From Nematopogon swammerdamellus (lineage: Eukaryota > Arthropoda > Insecta > Lepidoptera > Adelidae), in the NCBI GenBank assembly GCA_946902875.1, contig OX336340.1, forward strand, positions 23,451,566 through 23,515,565: 64,000 nt of DNA. The letters are read 5' to 3'. The notes beneath the pieces were generated by a model. It had not been told where the DNA came from. It saw only the letters and a list, made by a program, of their open reading frames with translations, and made no database searches. Position 1 is the first letter of the stretch; the number at the start of each line of letters is the position of its first letter. This document shows, one piece after another, positions 18,429-28,737 of this stretch. A program made the position numbers and the translations under genes.

Positions 18429-19115
18429 TATTGATTATTCTCGATAGACGAAAATGGAAATTTGGTCGCGGAATATTTTTATATATTTACTGTCATTTGT
18501 AAATTCTGAAGCAATTTTTTTTTAATGTCATTTATAGTTTTAAAAATTATTAAATAAGCCATAGGTTTGAGGAAAACATGTATTTCTGAAGGTCAAAAAT
18601 TTGGATTTTTCCTGAAATTACAAAACAATAGTAAGTAGGTGATATGTGTCGGGCGAAAGCAGCTAGTACGTGGTTTCTAAAATCCTGAATTTTTTATATA
18701 CCATGTCCATTGGTGACATTGGTGGCGAGAAAATTGCAACGGAACCCTCGGCACGTGATCATGGTTCACACTTGATATTTTTTAAAATTAATAATTCAAG
18801 AGGCAGTTGAGTGGAGGTTGCCCTTACCCTTGTTACCAACAGCACGTTACACAAGCCTGCATCCAATTTACCCGAAGGGCTGCGGTAAGTAATTGGATCC
18901 TAGGGTTAGTCCGATCTTATTTGATTGGACGGATATCGCATCTTGGGGCCAAAATTGCTGCAATTTGGCGTGATTAGCCAGCGGCCGCCTATTCGCCTCC
19001 CACGTCCACCCCGGGGCGATGTCACCTGCTATCTACAATTATGTACCAGGCTGAAAACAGAAAAAGGGGGCATTAGCAGGACTATTGTTTTCTTTTTAAA
19101 TACAATATAAGTAGG
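18429..19115. other. No gene recognised
   Basis: AT-rich sequence with a short Rep-D-like motif (AACGGAACCCTCGGCACGTG) at 18737-18757. A 61-codon ORF at 18925 shows nothing recognisable. Confidence 0.35.
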
Positions 19116-19118
19116 TAT

Positions 19119-19329
19119 ACCAGACGGCGTATAACTTGGACCAGTTTGCGCGGCTTCAGAAGTTTATTTGGGAAAGAACGGCGCGCGCGCGCGTTGCGGA
19201 GGGCGGCAGGTGACTGGCCAACCAATCACGCGGTCTGCAGGTGCTCTTCCCGCCGTCGCATCCCGCGCCCTCCACCAAAGATATCCTAAAATCGGCTACT
19301 GCGCAAGTTCAAGTTATACGCCGCTAGGT
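19119..19329. mobile_element. MITE with GGCGTATAACTTG termini
   Basis: Left end TACCAGACGGCGTATAACTT, right end complement TACCTAGCGGCGTATAACTT, with inner TTGCGC on both sides. About 210 bp with a GC-rich core. The target duplication cannot be fixed from one copy. No ORF. Confidence 0.55.
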
Positions 19330-19770
19330 ATTATAGGTCTTTGAACACATGTTTAGAAATAAGTTTTACAAAGATGAATTGCGACGAAAATATATTTCAA
19401 ACATATTGCATTTTCATACATTCCTAAAGTTTATTTAAAAATAGACATAGGTACATTTTTAATGAACAAAACATAAATTAAGAAGACTACAAAGATATGC
19501 TTCTATTGATCTTTAGAACTTGACTGAGAAGAAAGCCTAAGAAGAAAAATACAACAAAACTGTGCCTGTAGATAGCATTGTGTTTTTATAAACGTTCAAT
19601 AGGATATACTATACGTATACTTTGCTCGCACTCCGTCTCGAGGCAAGAAAGGCCTCAAGGGACTGCGAGCCTAAGTTGAGACTTCCGTACGAGTCAATTC
19701 CTCTATATTGAAGCCAATTCACTAGTACCAAACCAATGCGTACTACCAATGCGCGCCAATTCAAGCGCTG
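19330..19770. other. No gene recognised
   Basis: AT-rich up to 19600, then GCTCGCACTCCGTCTCGAGG with an inverted match CCTCAAGGGACTGCGAGC 30 bp on (a weak hairpin at 19624-19671). No copy elsewhere. Confidence 0.35.
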
Positions 19771-19771
19771 T

Positions 19772-21105
19772 CTTCGTAGCGTAGTAGCTTTAAGCTTTCA
19801 TTTCGTAGTGGCTTCGTAGGATAGCAGCTGCAGTTCAGTTTTAGTTTAGTTAGCGTAGTAGCTTCCGTTAAGTTTGCGTAGTGGCTTCGTAGCATAGTAG
19901 CTTTAAGCTTTCATTTGTTTATCGTAGTGAGTTCGTAGGATAGTAGCTTCAGTTCAGTTTCAGTTTAGTTAGCGTAGTAGCTTCGTAGCGTAGTAGCTAT
20001 GCTTTCATTTGTTTATCCTATTGGCTTCGTAGGATAGTAGCTTCAGTTCAGTTTCAGTTTAGTTGGCGTAGTAGCTTCCGTTAAGTAGTAGCTTTAAGCT
20101 TTTATTTGTTTATCCTATAATGGCTTCGTATGATAGTAGCTTCAGTTCAGTTTCAGTTTAGTTGGCGTAGTAGCTTCCGTTAAGTAGTAGCTTTAAGCTT
20201 TTATTTGTTTATCCTATAATGGCTTCGTAGGATAGTAGCTTCAGTTCAGTTTCAGTTTAGTTAGCGTAGTAGCTTCGCAGCTTAGTAGCTATGCTTTCAT
20301 TTGTTTATCCTATTGGATTTGTAGGATAGTAGCTTCAGTTCAGTTTCAGTTTAGTTGGCGTAGTAGCTTCTGTTAAGTAGTAGCTTTAAGCTTTTATTTG
20401 TTTATCCTATAATGGCTTCGTAGGATAGTAGCTTCAGTTCAGTTTCAGTTTAGTTGGCGTAGTAGCTTCCGTTAAGTAGTAGCTTTAAGCTTTTATTTGT
20501 TTATCCTATAATGGCTTCGTAGGATAGTAGCTTCAGTTCAGTTTCAGTTTAGTTAGCGTAGTAGCTTCGTAGCTTTAAGATTTTATTTGTTTATCCTATA
20601 ATGGCTTCGTAGGATAGTAGCTTCAGTTCAGTTTCAGTTTAGTTGGCGTAGTAGCTTCCGTTAAGTAGTAGCTTTAAGCTTTTATTTGTTTATCCTATAA
20701 TGGCTTCGTAGGATAGTAGCGTCAGTTCAGTTTCAGTTTAGTTAGCGTATTAGCTTCCGTTAAGTTTGCGTAGTAGCTTCGTAGCATATTAGCTTTAAGC
20801 TTTCATTTGTTTATCGTAGTGGCTTCGTATGACAGTAGTTTCAGCAGTTACAGTTTAGTTAGCGTAGTAGTTTCCGTTAAGTTTGCGTAGTAGCTCCTTA
20901 GCGTAGTAGCTTTAAGTGTTCATTTGTTTTTCACAGTGGCTTCGTAGGATATTAGCTTCAGTTCAGTTTCAGTTTAGTTAGCGTAGTAGCTTCCGTTAAG
21001 TTTGCGTAGTAGTTTCGTAGCGTAGTAGCTTCAGTTCAGTATATAGTAATAGCTTCAGTTCAGTTTTAGTTTAGTTAGCGTAGTAGCTTCGTAGGGTAGT
21101 AGTAG
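19772..21105. repeat. Minisatellite, about 99-bp unit x about 13
   Basis: Units contain GGCTTCGTAGGATAGTAGCT, TCAGTTCAGTTTCAGTTTAG, TTGGCGTAGTAGCTTCCGTT and TTATTTGTTTATCCTATAAT. Unit length varies from 88 to 101 bp through loss or gain of sub-blocks; TAGTAGCTT is repeated within each unit. The central units (about 20030-20700) are most alike, the outer ones most diverged. Both strands are full of stops, so it is non-coding. Confidence 0.85.
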
Positions 21106-21282
21106 GTAAAAAATTAAACACAAAGCCCATTGAACACGAACTATATTTAATCATGAAGGTAAACCTGCATCAATTCAGTCGTGAAGGTTTCACAAGCCAG
21201 TAGACCAATTTGCTTGCAGACAAATCGATAATCTAGTTCGAGTATTGCGATTCCATATGTACTAGTACAGTCTCGGGTTCTT

Positions 21283-21428
21283 CAAGAGGGGCGTGAATGG
21301 GCACCTGTCAGGCCGACATAGCATTCGCAACTCCCGCATACGGCTGAATCTCCATGGGCGTCGTCGTTAGACATCTTATGGATGGCTCGGAGCAATACGT
21401 CGCGCTTTCAATAAAAAAAAAAATTACA
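21283..21428 (+). mobile_element. Rep-E retroposon with poly(A)
   Basis: GGGCGTGAATGGGCACCTGT, CAGGCCGACATAGCATTCGC, CCATGGGCGTCG, CATCTTATGGATGGCTCGG, GTCGCGCTTTC, then a poly(A) of about 12. Copies are at 38372, 40527 and 52717. Short and polyadenylated, so a SINE or the 3' end of a LINE. Confidence 0.65.
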
Positions 21429-21732
21429 TACAACGAGAAAAATTTAAATTAAGTGGAACGTCGTTCACACGCAGAGGGTCCCTTGGCCATTCTCTACTTG
21501 GACGCATCTCCCTTCGAAGACCCGCAGGTCTTCAAAAACATCTAAATAAATAGAAACATAAATTAATAATATAAATTAATATAATAGAAACTTTATTTTT
21601 CGCCTCATAGCTCGCATCCACCATCATGTTTCGCGAGGAGTTATGTACGTTATTGATTGTATCTGAAGGTCTTCAGCCGATGGACTAATTGGATATAGAC
21701 AGACATGTTATACATACATAAGATAAAACCTG
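21429..21732. other. No gene recognised
   Basis: Contains GGACGCATCTCCCTTCGAAG with GACCCGCAGGTCTTC (a small palindrome) and AT-rich flanks. Nothing assigned. Confidence 0.35.
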
Positions 21733-21800
21733 CCAAGTGCGAGTCGGACTCGCGCACCTAGGTTTCCGCACCACAAAAAAAAACTGAAAAACCCTGCGGA
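21733..21800 (-). repeat. Rep-D end fragment
   Basis: CAAGTGCGAGTCGGACTCGC, GCACCTAGGTTTCCG, then A-rich sequence. Only the terminal 45 bp or so of Rep-D are present, just upstream of a longer copy. Confidence 0.6.
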
Positions 21801-21852
21801 ATTGCTTCCAGGCTCTTCTTTATAAGTGTAACAGAACCGATCAAAATTATTT

Positions 21853-22122
21853 AAAACAAATCCGTCAAGTGCGAGTTTTACTCGCGCACGGAGGGTTCCG
21901 TAAATCCGCTACACCTACCTACCACACACATACCTGTCAATAACCATACCCGTGGCGCATATATACCTGTGGCTCCATCTATTATTTAGTATCGTGAATA
22001 TGTACTAATCGATTCATAGCAAGTTTCTTGTATAGGAAGGGACCCACCAATTTTTTTTACTTTTTCTTTTTTTAAATATTTGTTGTTATATTCGCCATAA
22101 TAGCACATATTCTGTGAACATT
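21853..22122 (-). repeat. Rep-D, partial
   Basis: CAAGTGCGAGTTTTACTCGC, GCACGGAGGGTTCCGTAAAT, AAGTTTCTTGTATAGGAAGG, then ATTCGCCATAATAGCACATA and TTCTGTGAACATTTCAAC. The last part, with the CAGACGGACAG stretch, is missing. It abuts Rep-C. Confidence 0.65.
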
Positions 22123-22129
22123 TCAACAT

Positions 22130-22381
22130 TTCAAATTACAGCACAACACCGACCACCACATTTCGCAAAGTATTCGAACAAGATTAAATCGATCAAGCAG
22201 CAAGTAAGGCACGAAGGCCCACCTGCTGCATGACTCGGTGGAAGTACCGTGCCAAGGTGAGAGGTGGCGTGCCTGCCGCCCTTTTGCACGGCATCTTGTC
22301 CTTATCCATAAGTCACCTTTTACGACATGCACGGGCAGAGATGCAGTGGGGATATTATTTTTAAGTACCGGCCCACACGGT
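22130..22381 (-). mobile_element. Rep-C, hairpin end lost
   Basis: ATTACAGCACAACACCGACC, AAGTAAGGCACGAAGGCCCA, CCGTGCCAAGGTGAGAGGTG, TTTTACGACATGCACGGGCA, GAGATGCAGTGGGG and ACCGGCCCACACGGT. One arm of the terminal hairpin is present; the partner is lost at the Rep-D junction. Confidence 0.7.
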
Positions 22382-22800
22382 TCAAGCAACATCTGATCAA
22401 TAATAATTTAACACGCACATAATATACGGATAGATTAGAATTTCAACGCTTATAATTAAATATACTATAATGACCTCTATGAATATCCATATCGTGTTCA
22501 GATCGCATTTGTCACATCGGGGCCTAATGTCCTGCCGACGCATGATGGCCTAACACGCACTAATTCCAATCTCTATACGCTGGACGCCATTACACCGGCT
22601 ACGGAGTACGAAGCGGGTATTAGGCTGCGGTCACACTGCGGGAGAGTGGCCAGTTGCAATTTTGCCTCTCAATAATTATTAACGTGCTGAGAAGTGACAG
22701 TATTTATTAGAGATACTTTTTGCGGTTAAGGAAGCTAAATTTCAGCATTATTACATCACCCACTGAACCTGTGACTATGACTCACTTAATATTTAAACCC
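22382..22800. other. No gene recognised
   Basis: Mixed sequence with GGTCACACTGCGGGAGAGTG near 22630. No motif or copy found. Confidence 0.4.
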
Positions 22801-22807
22801 AATAAAA

Positions 22808-23155
22808 AAACCGGCCAAGTGCAAGTCAAATTCGCGCACCGAGGGTTCCGTATCGCCATGTAACGCGCCACTCACGCCATCTATGTATTATTTCAAATGC
22901 TTCATAATCTTTTTGGTAGATGGCGCGCATACACTTTTTAGTTTCTTGTATGGGGACCTACGTGAATTTTTTACTTTTTATTATTTATTGTTATATCGGC
23001 CATAAAAACACATATTCTGTGAAAATTTCAACGTACTACCTATTACGGTTCAAGACATACAGCCCTCGGACAGACGGACGGACGGACAGATAGACAGACG
23101 GCGCGGCGCGGCGTAGGCTTAGTAATAGGCTTCCGTACAGATACGGAACCCTAAA
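22808..23155 (-). repeat. Rep-D, full-length reference copy
   Basis: AACCGGCCAAGTGCAAGTC, CGCGCACCGAGGGTTCCGTA, CACGCCATCTATGTATTATT, TAGATGGCGCGCATACACTT, CTTGTATGGGGACC, GAAAATTTCAACGTACTACC, a GACGGACGGACAG stretch, then GGCTTAGTAATAGGCTTCCG and ACGGAACCCTAAAAAT. No terminal inverted repeat, poly(A) or ORF; the transposition class is unresolved. Confidence 0.75.
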
Positions 23156-23598
23156 AATTAGTTATAGGTACTTCTTTACGCAAGTTATCAAATAAATTTA
23201 TTTCTTTATAAACATATTGTGCAATACAAAACAAAAAACCTATAACCTATGTATATAAAACCTAATATCCCTCTTCCAGGTGGGACAATGTGGGCACTGT
23301 TCCGAGGACAAAATCAAATAAATTGAACTTCTTATGGCGCGTTGGCAAAATGAGGGAGTAAACTCAGAAAAAATGTAACGTCACCGTCACCGTCAATTTC
23401 ATCGTCACCGCATATTATTTGTATGTAGTTATAGTACGGTGCTGCCTTCGAGGGGGTCGATAGGGATAGGGGAAAAGAGGGCACCCAAATATTTTTTTTT
23501 GCAAAACTGCATCACCAAAAACAAAATGAGCTGATATCTCAATATGATGCTGACAGCCAACCATGTCAGGGTACATAAAAAAATGACCTTTACCCTTT
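23156..23598. other. No gene recognised
   Basis: AT-rich; ACCGTCACCGTCAATTTCAT near 23380 is a small imperfect repeat. A possible SINE-A scrap (GCCAACCATGTCAGGGTACAT plus A run) lies at 23556-23582. Confidence 0.35.
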
Positions 23599-23606
23599 AC
23601 CGTGGC

Positions 23607-23920
23607 CTAGAACGATAAAAAGGTATGGACGCCGGACTGTCAAATGCTTGTATGAGAACTAGCGTCGCCGAGTTGCGGGGAGCGGAGTGTACTTACCGAT
23701 GATAAGATATTCCACTATTGTGCACACTAAACTTGGCTGTAGTGTTTTTACACGTAGACACAGAGCATGCGGGCATTTTAAACAGGTTTTTGCGAACGCA
23801 GCCGATGACAGACTGACGGGCCAGCGCGCCACCGTCCAATGAAACAAGTATGCTTTTACTTATATCGTGTTACGCTGGCGAGGATAGGGTTCGGGGTCCA
23901 TACCTTTTTTATCGTTCTAG
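23607..23920. mobile_element. hAT-type MITE, 314 bp, copy 2
   Basis: Ends CTAGAACGATAAAAAGGTAT and its complement. The flanks ACCGTGGC (23599-23606) and ACCATGGC (23921-23928) are an 8-bp target duplication with one change. It matches the 261-bp copy at 3766 except for about 53 extra bases (GACTGACGGGCCAGCGCGCC and following), so the shorter copy is an internal deletion or this one carries an insertion. Confidence 0.8.
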
Positions 23921-23929
23921 ACCATGGCC

Positions 23930-24390
23930 AAGGGTCGATGTTATTTTCGGCCGACAAGCAAGCCAGTCCGCTGCTCACACACTGCCCGCAGTGGGACCAC
24001 ACAGCCTTGGCTGTTGGATATTATCGACTGATGTGGGTTTCATTATTGTATCCTTGTTAATTGAAAGGAAACGTGTAGTTGTGTGGTGAATTAATTTACC
24101 CTCCTCTATCGCACGAGTAGGAAGGACTAATGATGGCATTATCCGCCTCGCCGGCAGCGTTGTTCTTGTTGTTGGGGACACCGTCAGCCTTGTGAACCCT
24201 ACTGTCGTTCCAGTACTGAGCGAGGACTACTTACGTTGTTATGGGTAGTAACAGGCGATGTTACAATAAATAGTTCTTGCTGCGGGAGTGGACAAAAGAG
24301 GACTGACGGAATCAGTTCGGAGATCAGGTCAGCATTGAGACTGCATCACCTATCTCAGGGTCTACACCGGCTCCGAAAGGTGTACGGAAC
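23930..24390. other. No gene recognised
   Basis: Balanced composition (GGTGTACGGAACGG, GCACACTGCCCGCAGTGGG is a small inverted repeat at 23976-23995). Short ORFs on both strands show no motif. It may be single-copy or an unassigned transposon interior. Confidence 0.35.
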
Positions 24391-24718
24391 GGATTTTTAA
24401 GTTTCCGGATTAACAGAAGGTGTACTAAAGACTTACATAAATCAAGATCTTCCGCCAAGCCAGCATCTGAAGACAAAGTGACTGTTGTGTGCAGCCGGGA
24501 CTTCGTACGATGTATGGATCGCGATCTGACACCGTTGCCGAATATTGTGCGACCTACCCACAGCTACAATCTTCGAAAAAGAGCAGTTGGACGTCTGGCA
24601 GACATCAGACGTCGGCTCCAGGAACTCCCGCAGTTCCTGAAGAAGCCCGTGACGTAGCGGGCGAAACGTCGACTTATGTAAGTCTTTAGTACGCCTACTG
24701 TTAATTCGGAAACTTAAA
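24391..24718. mobile_element. Rep-F MITE, copy 1
   Basis: Terminal inverted repeats of about 50 bp: TTTTTAAGTTTCCGGATTAA with CTAAAGACTTACATAA, and the complement at the right end. The interior has CCCACAGCTACAATCTTCGA, AAAAGAGCAGTTGGACGTCT and CAGTTCCTGAAGAAGCCCGT. A shorter copy is at 30695-30940. The 66-codon ORF across it is interrupted in the second copy. Confidence 0.7.
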
Positions 24719-25260
24719 AATGAGTATAATTAATATGAGAGTAAACTTAAAAACATTAGTTGGTGTACGGAACGTAGCCCTGTACGGTTACGAACACGTA
24801 ATTTTTTCAGTCAGAAAAAACTCATTACTGTACGTCGTCGGCTGCATTCGTTTGCTTGGTGTCGGACCAAGAGTCCGACGCCGAGACCGTGCCAACCACC
24901 CGTTGGAGCGACGGGTGTATGAAAATGGCTTGGAAGCGGTATACAACATTTTAAACACCATGACGTCGGAGGTTTCAAATGTTCTTACTATTGTAAATCT
25001 TCCTTTGTTAGGGTTACGTAGGAAGCGGTGCTGGACCTTATAAAATCGATCAGGTGTCCGTTTGTCTGTCTGTCGCACGCGCTATCCGAGGTCATAACTC
25101 CGGGACGTAAAGCTGAAAAATCTAAAAAAAAACATTTCATTTCATTTAGTTCTAAACCATCAAGTGTGATATATTTTTTAAATCACCTTTTCAAGGTCTT
25201 GACAATGATACTCGATGGGGTTTTAACAAATACAATTTTCAAAGTTTGACAATATGGATG
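24719..25260 (+). other. Unassigned; possible transposon remnant
   Basis: A 107-codon frame (24720-25043) has no recognisable motif. TTGGTGTCGGACCAAGAGTC, then GGTGTCCGTTTGTCTGTCTG and GCGCTATCCGAGGTCATAAC resemble the TCTG-stretch architecture of other dispersed repeats here. No second copy is found. Confidence 0.25.
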
Positions 25261-25583
25261 ACGGCCTCAATTTAGAATTCTGAAAAAAAAGTGATATGGT
25301 GAGACGAATCCAATGAAACCATGCTTATTATAATCGGGCAAGTAGAAACCTTAGACTGGTGAGTGGAACATAGATACACACATACACGCTAAACTCATAA
25401 CCCTTACTTTTGGCTCGCCGTAGACGGGTATAAAAGGGGTCAAGTGCGTAGTATCAGTAGCCGAGGACGAAGCCATTATGGATGTCGGCGAGGCGCCACA
25501 CACAGGTGTGCCATGCATGATCGTACCACATAGAGTGTCGTCGTACCTGCGCACCCCATTAGGAAAAAGGCGTGACGTTTATT

Positions 25584-25800
25584 AGGTGGTAGAGTTCATC
25601 CTGCCCGGGTTGGTACCACTGAATAAAACGTCGGTCGAAACGGCTATTTCAATAATTCGTGTTTTCCGTCCAGTTCAGTGTAGCCGACATGAAATGAAAG
25701 GAAGGACATGGCACCTAGTTCACCCGGTGTTATGGGCTGACATCACGGATGTTGTATGTGATGTAGCCAACAGTGTCAGTTTCCATATAAAAAATAAAAA
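25584..25800 (+). mobile_element. SINE-A, 5'-truncated
   Basis: Starts in the central domain (GGTGGTAGAGTTCATCCTGC, GGGTTGGTACCACTGAATAA), then GTCCAGTTCAGTGTAGCCGA, GTTATGGGCTGACATCACGG, CAGTGTCAGTTTCCAT and an A-rich tail. Contains the GACATGAAATGAAAGG variant. The tRNA/5S head is missing. Confidence 0.85.
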
Positions 25801-26268
25801 ACGTTATTTATTGGAGAAAAAAAAATGATATATGTACTACCAGCTGGTAGCAGCAAGAACTTACAACAGCATCATAATTTAGCATAATATTTTACCTACT
25901 TATTCAGATCTCGCCTCAAGCCTCAAGTGTATACAAAATCTACAAACGTGCAGCATGAACTGTCCGAATGACGTCAATACAGTCCATAAAGCAATGCGAA
26001 TATGAAATCACGATCTATTTATCACTTCTCTTCAATAAAATATTGACAGAAATAGATACGCGCACTCTTTACCAGCCGTATATTTGGCGAGAGCTTGATG
26101 TTAAAATTCCAGTTCGTTATTTCAATAGCTGAAAAGAGATAGATTGGTTGTGTGTGCTAGAAGCTCGGGCTTCGGAACCGCCAGATGCCTTTTTCATTTA
26201 ATTGTGAATATGAAATTGTAATAGCCAACATGATCAACTGACCTCTATCACGCTGCTGTTTCCCGACA
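25801..26268. other. No gene recognised
   Basis: AT-rich, no repeated segment found, no credible ORF. Confidence 0.4.
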
Positions 26269-26269
26269 T

Positions 26270-26330
26270 CAGAGTAGTCGGTGTTGTGCTGTAAGTAACT
26301 CGGGTAAATTACAGAACAACACCGACCACA
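26270..26330. repeat. Rep-C terminal hairpin, isolated
   Basis: GTCGGTGTTGTGCTGTAA and TTACAGAACAACACCGAC form the same stem as the Rep-C ends. The body of Rep-C is absent, which marks the hairpin as a discrete terminus. Confidence 0.6.
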
Positions 26331-26379
26331 ACGTTTAAATAAATTTTGTAATTTTACTTTTATTTCCATCTGTAAAAAA

Positions 26380-26680
26380 ACCGCATGCAAATCGGCCTAC
26401 TTTTTAATATAATTACTTTTTTGATTACTTTTTTTTTTATAGAAAGCGCGACATGTGGCATCGTTTCACCTACGAGTAGGCGACTTACGATGCCCATGCC
26501 CACTTAATTACTTGATTACAAACATAGCTAAGAACCATCCCGATTAAACAAGCTTTCTAATAAAATAAAATAAAACGCATCCAAATCGGTCCATCCGTTT
26601 GGGAGCTACGTTGCCACATCATACACACATACACACATACACACACACGTTAAACTCATAACACCCCTCTTTTTTCGTCG
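26380..26680 (-). repeat. Rep-J, near full length
   Basis: ACCGCATGCAAATCGGCCTA, ACTTGATTACAAACATAGC, TAAGAACCATCCCGATTAAA, AATCGGTCCATCCGTTTGGG, an ACACATAC microsatellite, ACGTTAAACTCATAACACCC and TTTTTTCGTCGGGG. Reference copy for the right half of the family. A stretch with GCGCGACATGTGGCATCG near 26445 is extra. Confidence 0.7.
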
Positions 26681-26689
26681 GGGATTAAT

Positions 26690-27290
26690 AAAAATGCAAT
26701 AATCCACGAAAACCTACTGCATTACTATGGAAGGGCCCTGCGAACAGCGGATATTAGTTGGCTAAACTGCGTTAACATTTTAGCGTTCGTCACATCCACT
26801 GCTGTAATCCTTTGCTACATTAGCGAAACCGTAAAATAGCGAAATATTGCTAAAGTTTGCAAACCGCAACTCCAGCGCCCCCGTGCGCTGCGGTACAGTA
26901 GTACCTAGATGAAGGTAGGTAGGTGGATCAGGGGTTTGACACCTGACAGCTCTGGCGGCTCCTGCGGCTCCTGCGACCGTGCTACTCCTACGGCTCGGGT
27001 TGACTCGGCTCGAAAGCGAACCAACTGAAGCCGATATTCGTTTGGTCGCTTATGTAATTCGCTGCCTCTGTGGTATAAGAGTGTAGGATTTTTATTTTTT
27101 TTTGATCTCGACCATGGGTTCGTGTCCCTTTTGTCAAAACTTGTTTTGTTTTGTTTTTTTTAAGCAATGTTAGGGTGTTAAAATTAGGTTATGGTTATTT
27201 TTTTTATAACCATCTAAGATAGCTTTATTTTCGGAAATACAAACGTAACAAAAACGACATGCGCCGCCCGCCTCAACATTAGGTTAGGGT
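26690..27290. other. No gene recognised; GC-rich patch
   Basis: 26870-27010 is GC-richer (GGCGGCTCCTGCGGCTCCTG). AGATGAAGGTAGGTAGGTGG at 26908 recurs as GGATGAAGATAGGTAGGTGG at 27488. No convincing ORF. Confidence 0.35.
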
Positions 27291-27293
27291 TAA

Positions 27294-27332
27294 TATAGAG
27301 AAGATGCGCTACGCGACGCATCTTTTCTATAT
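27294..27332. repeat. Hairpin, 16-bp stem
   Basis: ATATAGAGAAGATGCG, loop CTACGCGA, CGCATCTTTTCTATAT, with one mismatch. It is next to TTAGGTTAGGGTTA. Confidence 0.5.
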
Positions 27333-27531
27333 TTACCCTGGTTATTTTTTTTTAAACCAACAAAATCATCACTAATACATACCACACAACATCACTCACA
27401 CCACACATTCCTCCTTCGAGCCGAAGTTTGCCGAAAGTAGCTAAAGGAGTAGGTTGCAGGATCGAGCAGGTCTTACAGGTGGCGGACCGGATGAAGATAG
27501 GTAGGTGGATCAGTACTTCTCAACTTGGAGG

Positions 27532-27970
27532 CAGGGGTTGATAATGTTATAAAATTCCCACCGAAAGTATCGATACTTACCGGTATTTTCATTTCGTTAC
27601 CTTGGAATCGGTAAATCAAGTAACGAAATAAAAATAACGTTAAAGGGTATCGGAACGAAATAACATTATTTTACGTCTCAATCAAGTAAAGCGATGCACG
27701 CACTCACACGCACGCACGTACCACGTCTGTCGTTGTTTGTTAAATAGATGCGGGCGGAAGCGTGAGCGTGAATGAGACAGTGGAAAGCTTGGAAAGAGAC
27801 AGGGAGGTAACGTTATTAATTCCGATACCAAGTAACGATACCCGAGGTATCGATATTCAGAAGTAACAAAAAGAGGTAACATTATATGGTAACGGTATAC
27901 AGGCACGATAACGTTATTCGCATTGGAGGTTGGTATCGATACCAGCATTTTACCGGTATTTAGACCCCTG
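27532..27970. mobile_element. hAT non-autonomous element, 439 bp
   Basis: Ends CAGGGGT and ACCCCTG, the classic hAT terminal motif. Flanks CTTGGAGG (27524-27531) and CTTGGGGG (27971-27978) are an 8-bp target duplication with one change. The interior has three GTATCGATA(C/T) palindromes (near 27574, 27848, 27932) and several GTAACG(A/T)TA motifs. No transposase. Confidence 0.75.
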
Positions 27971-28036
27971 CTTGGGGGTAAATCTGTTTAGGGTTAAAAT
28001 GGTTTTAGCACCGATTGCGCCAAAATAGTTTTTATT

Positions 28037-28349
28037 TAACCCCCGACGCAAAAAGAAGGGTGCTATAAGTTTGACGCCTCCGTCTGTCTGTCTGTCTATG
28101 TGTCTGCCTGTGGGATCGTAGCTCCTAAACGGTTGGATCGATTTGGACGCGGTTTTGATATTGGAAAGCTGGTTTAAACGGGATGGTTCTTATTAAGAAC
28201 TTCTTAGATATGTTAGTGATCATGTAATAATGTAATTTATGAAGTAACAATAAAATTACATCTCACGGATGAACCGATTTGGATGTGGTTTTTTTAAATG
28301 CTTGAATTAAAAGTTAAATTACAAATTTAAAAAACGCCGACCCGTAAAA
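28037..28349 (+). repeat. Rep-J, long copy
   Basis: ACCCCCGACGCAAAAAGAAG, GCTATAAGTTTGACGCC, GGATCGTAGCTCCTAAACGG, GCTGGTTTAAACGGGATGG, GAACCGATTTGGATGTGG, ACAAATTTAAAAAACGCCGA. It is cut at CCCGTAAAAA, where a SINE-A fragment is joined. Confidence 0.7.
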
Positions 28350-28737
28350 AGTCAGTCCTTGGATGGGTGACCGCTCGACCGTTGGAGGCTGACCGTGGTT
28401 CGGATTCCACGTTAAAATGTAGGCCCCTATCCTTCTTACCTTACTAGGTGGTAGGGTTTAACCCGCCCGGATTGGTACCACCGCACTGAATGAAACGTCG
28501 CGACGTTTCATTCAGTGCGGTCCGTCGCAACGCGTGCAGCCGTTTCGACCGACGACGCGTCGGTCGAAACGGCTATGTAAATAGTTCGTGTTTTACCGCC
28601 CAGTTCAGTGTAGCCGGCACGACAAAAAAGGGAAGCACTGACATGGGACCTAGTTCACCCGGTGTTATGGGCTGACATCACGGATGTTGTAGGTGATGTA
28701 GCCAACAGTGTCAGTTTCCATAAAAAAAAAAAAAAAA
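28350..28737 (+). mobile_element. SINE-A, 5'-truncated, with internal palindromes
   Basis: Begins inside the 5S-like part (GTCAGTCCTTGGATGGGTGA), then the B box GGTTCGGATTCC, central domain, and tail to a poly(A) of about 15. At 28480-28573 about 75 bp are inserted: an inverted copy of the sequence just before it and an inverted copy of the sequence just after it, making two back-to-back hairpins. The rest follows the family. Confidence 0.85.

Noticed and set aside
27270..27292. Insect telomere repeat (TTAGG)n
   Set aside because: Only about two units (TTAGGTTAGGG), no array.
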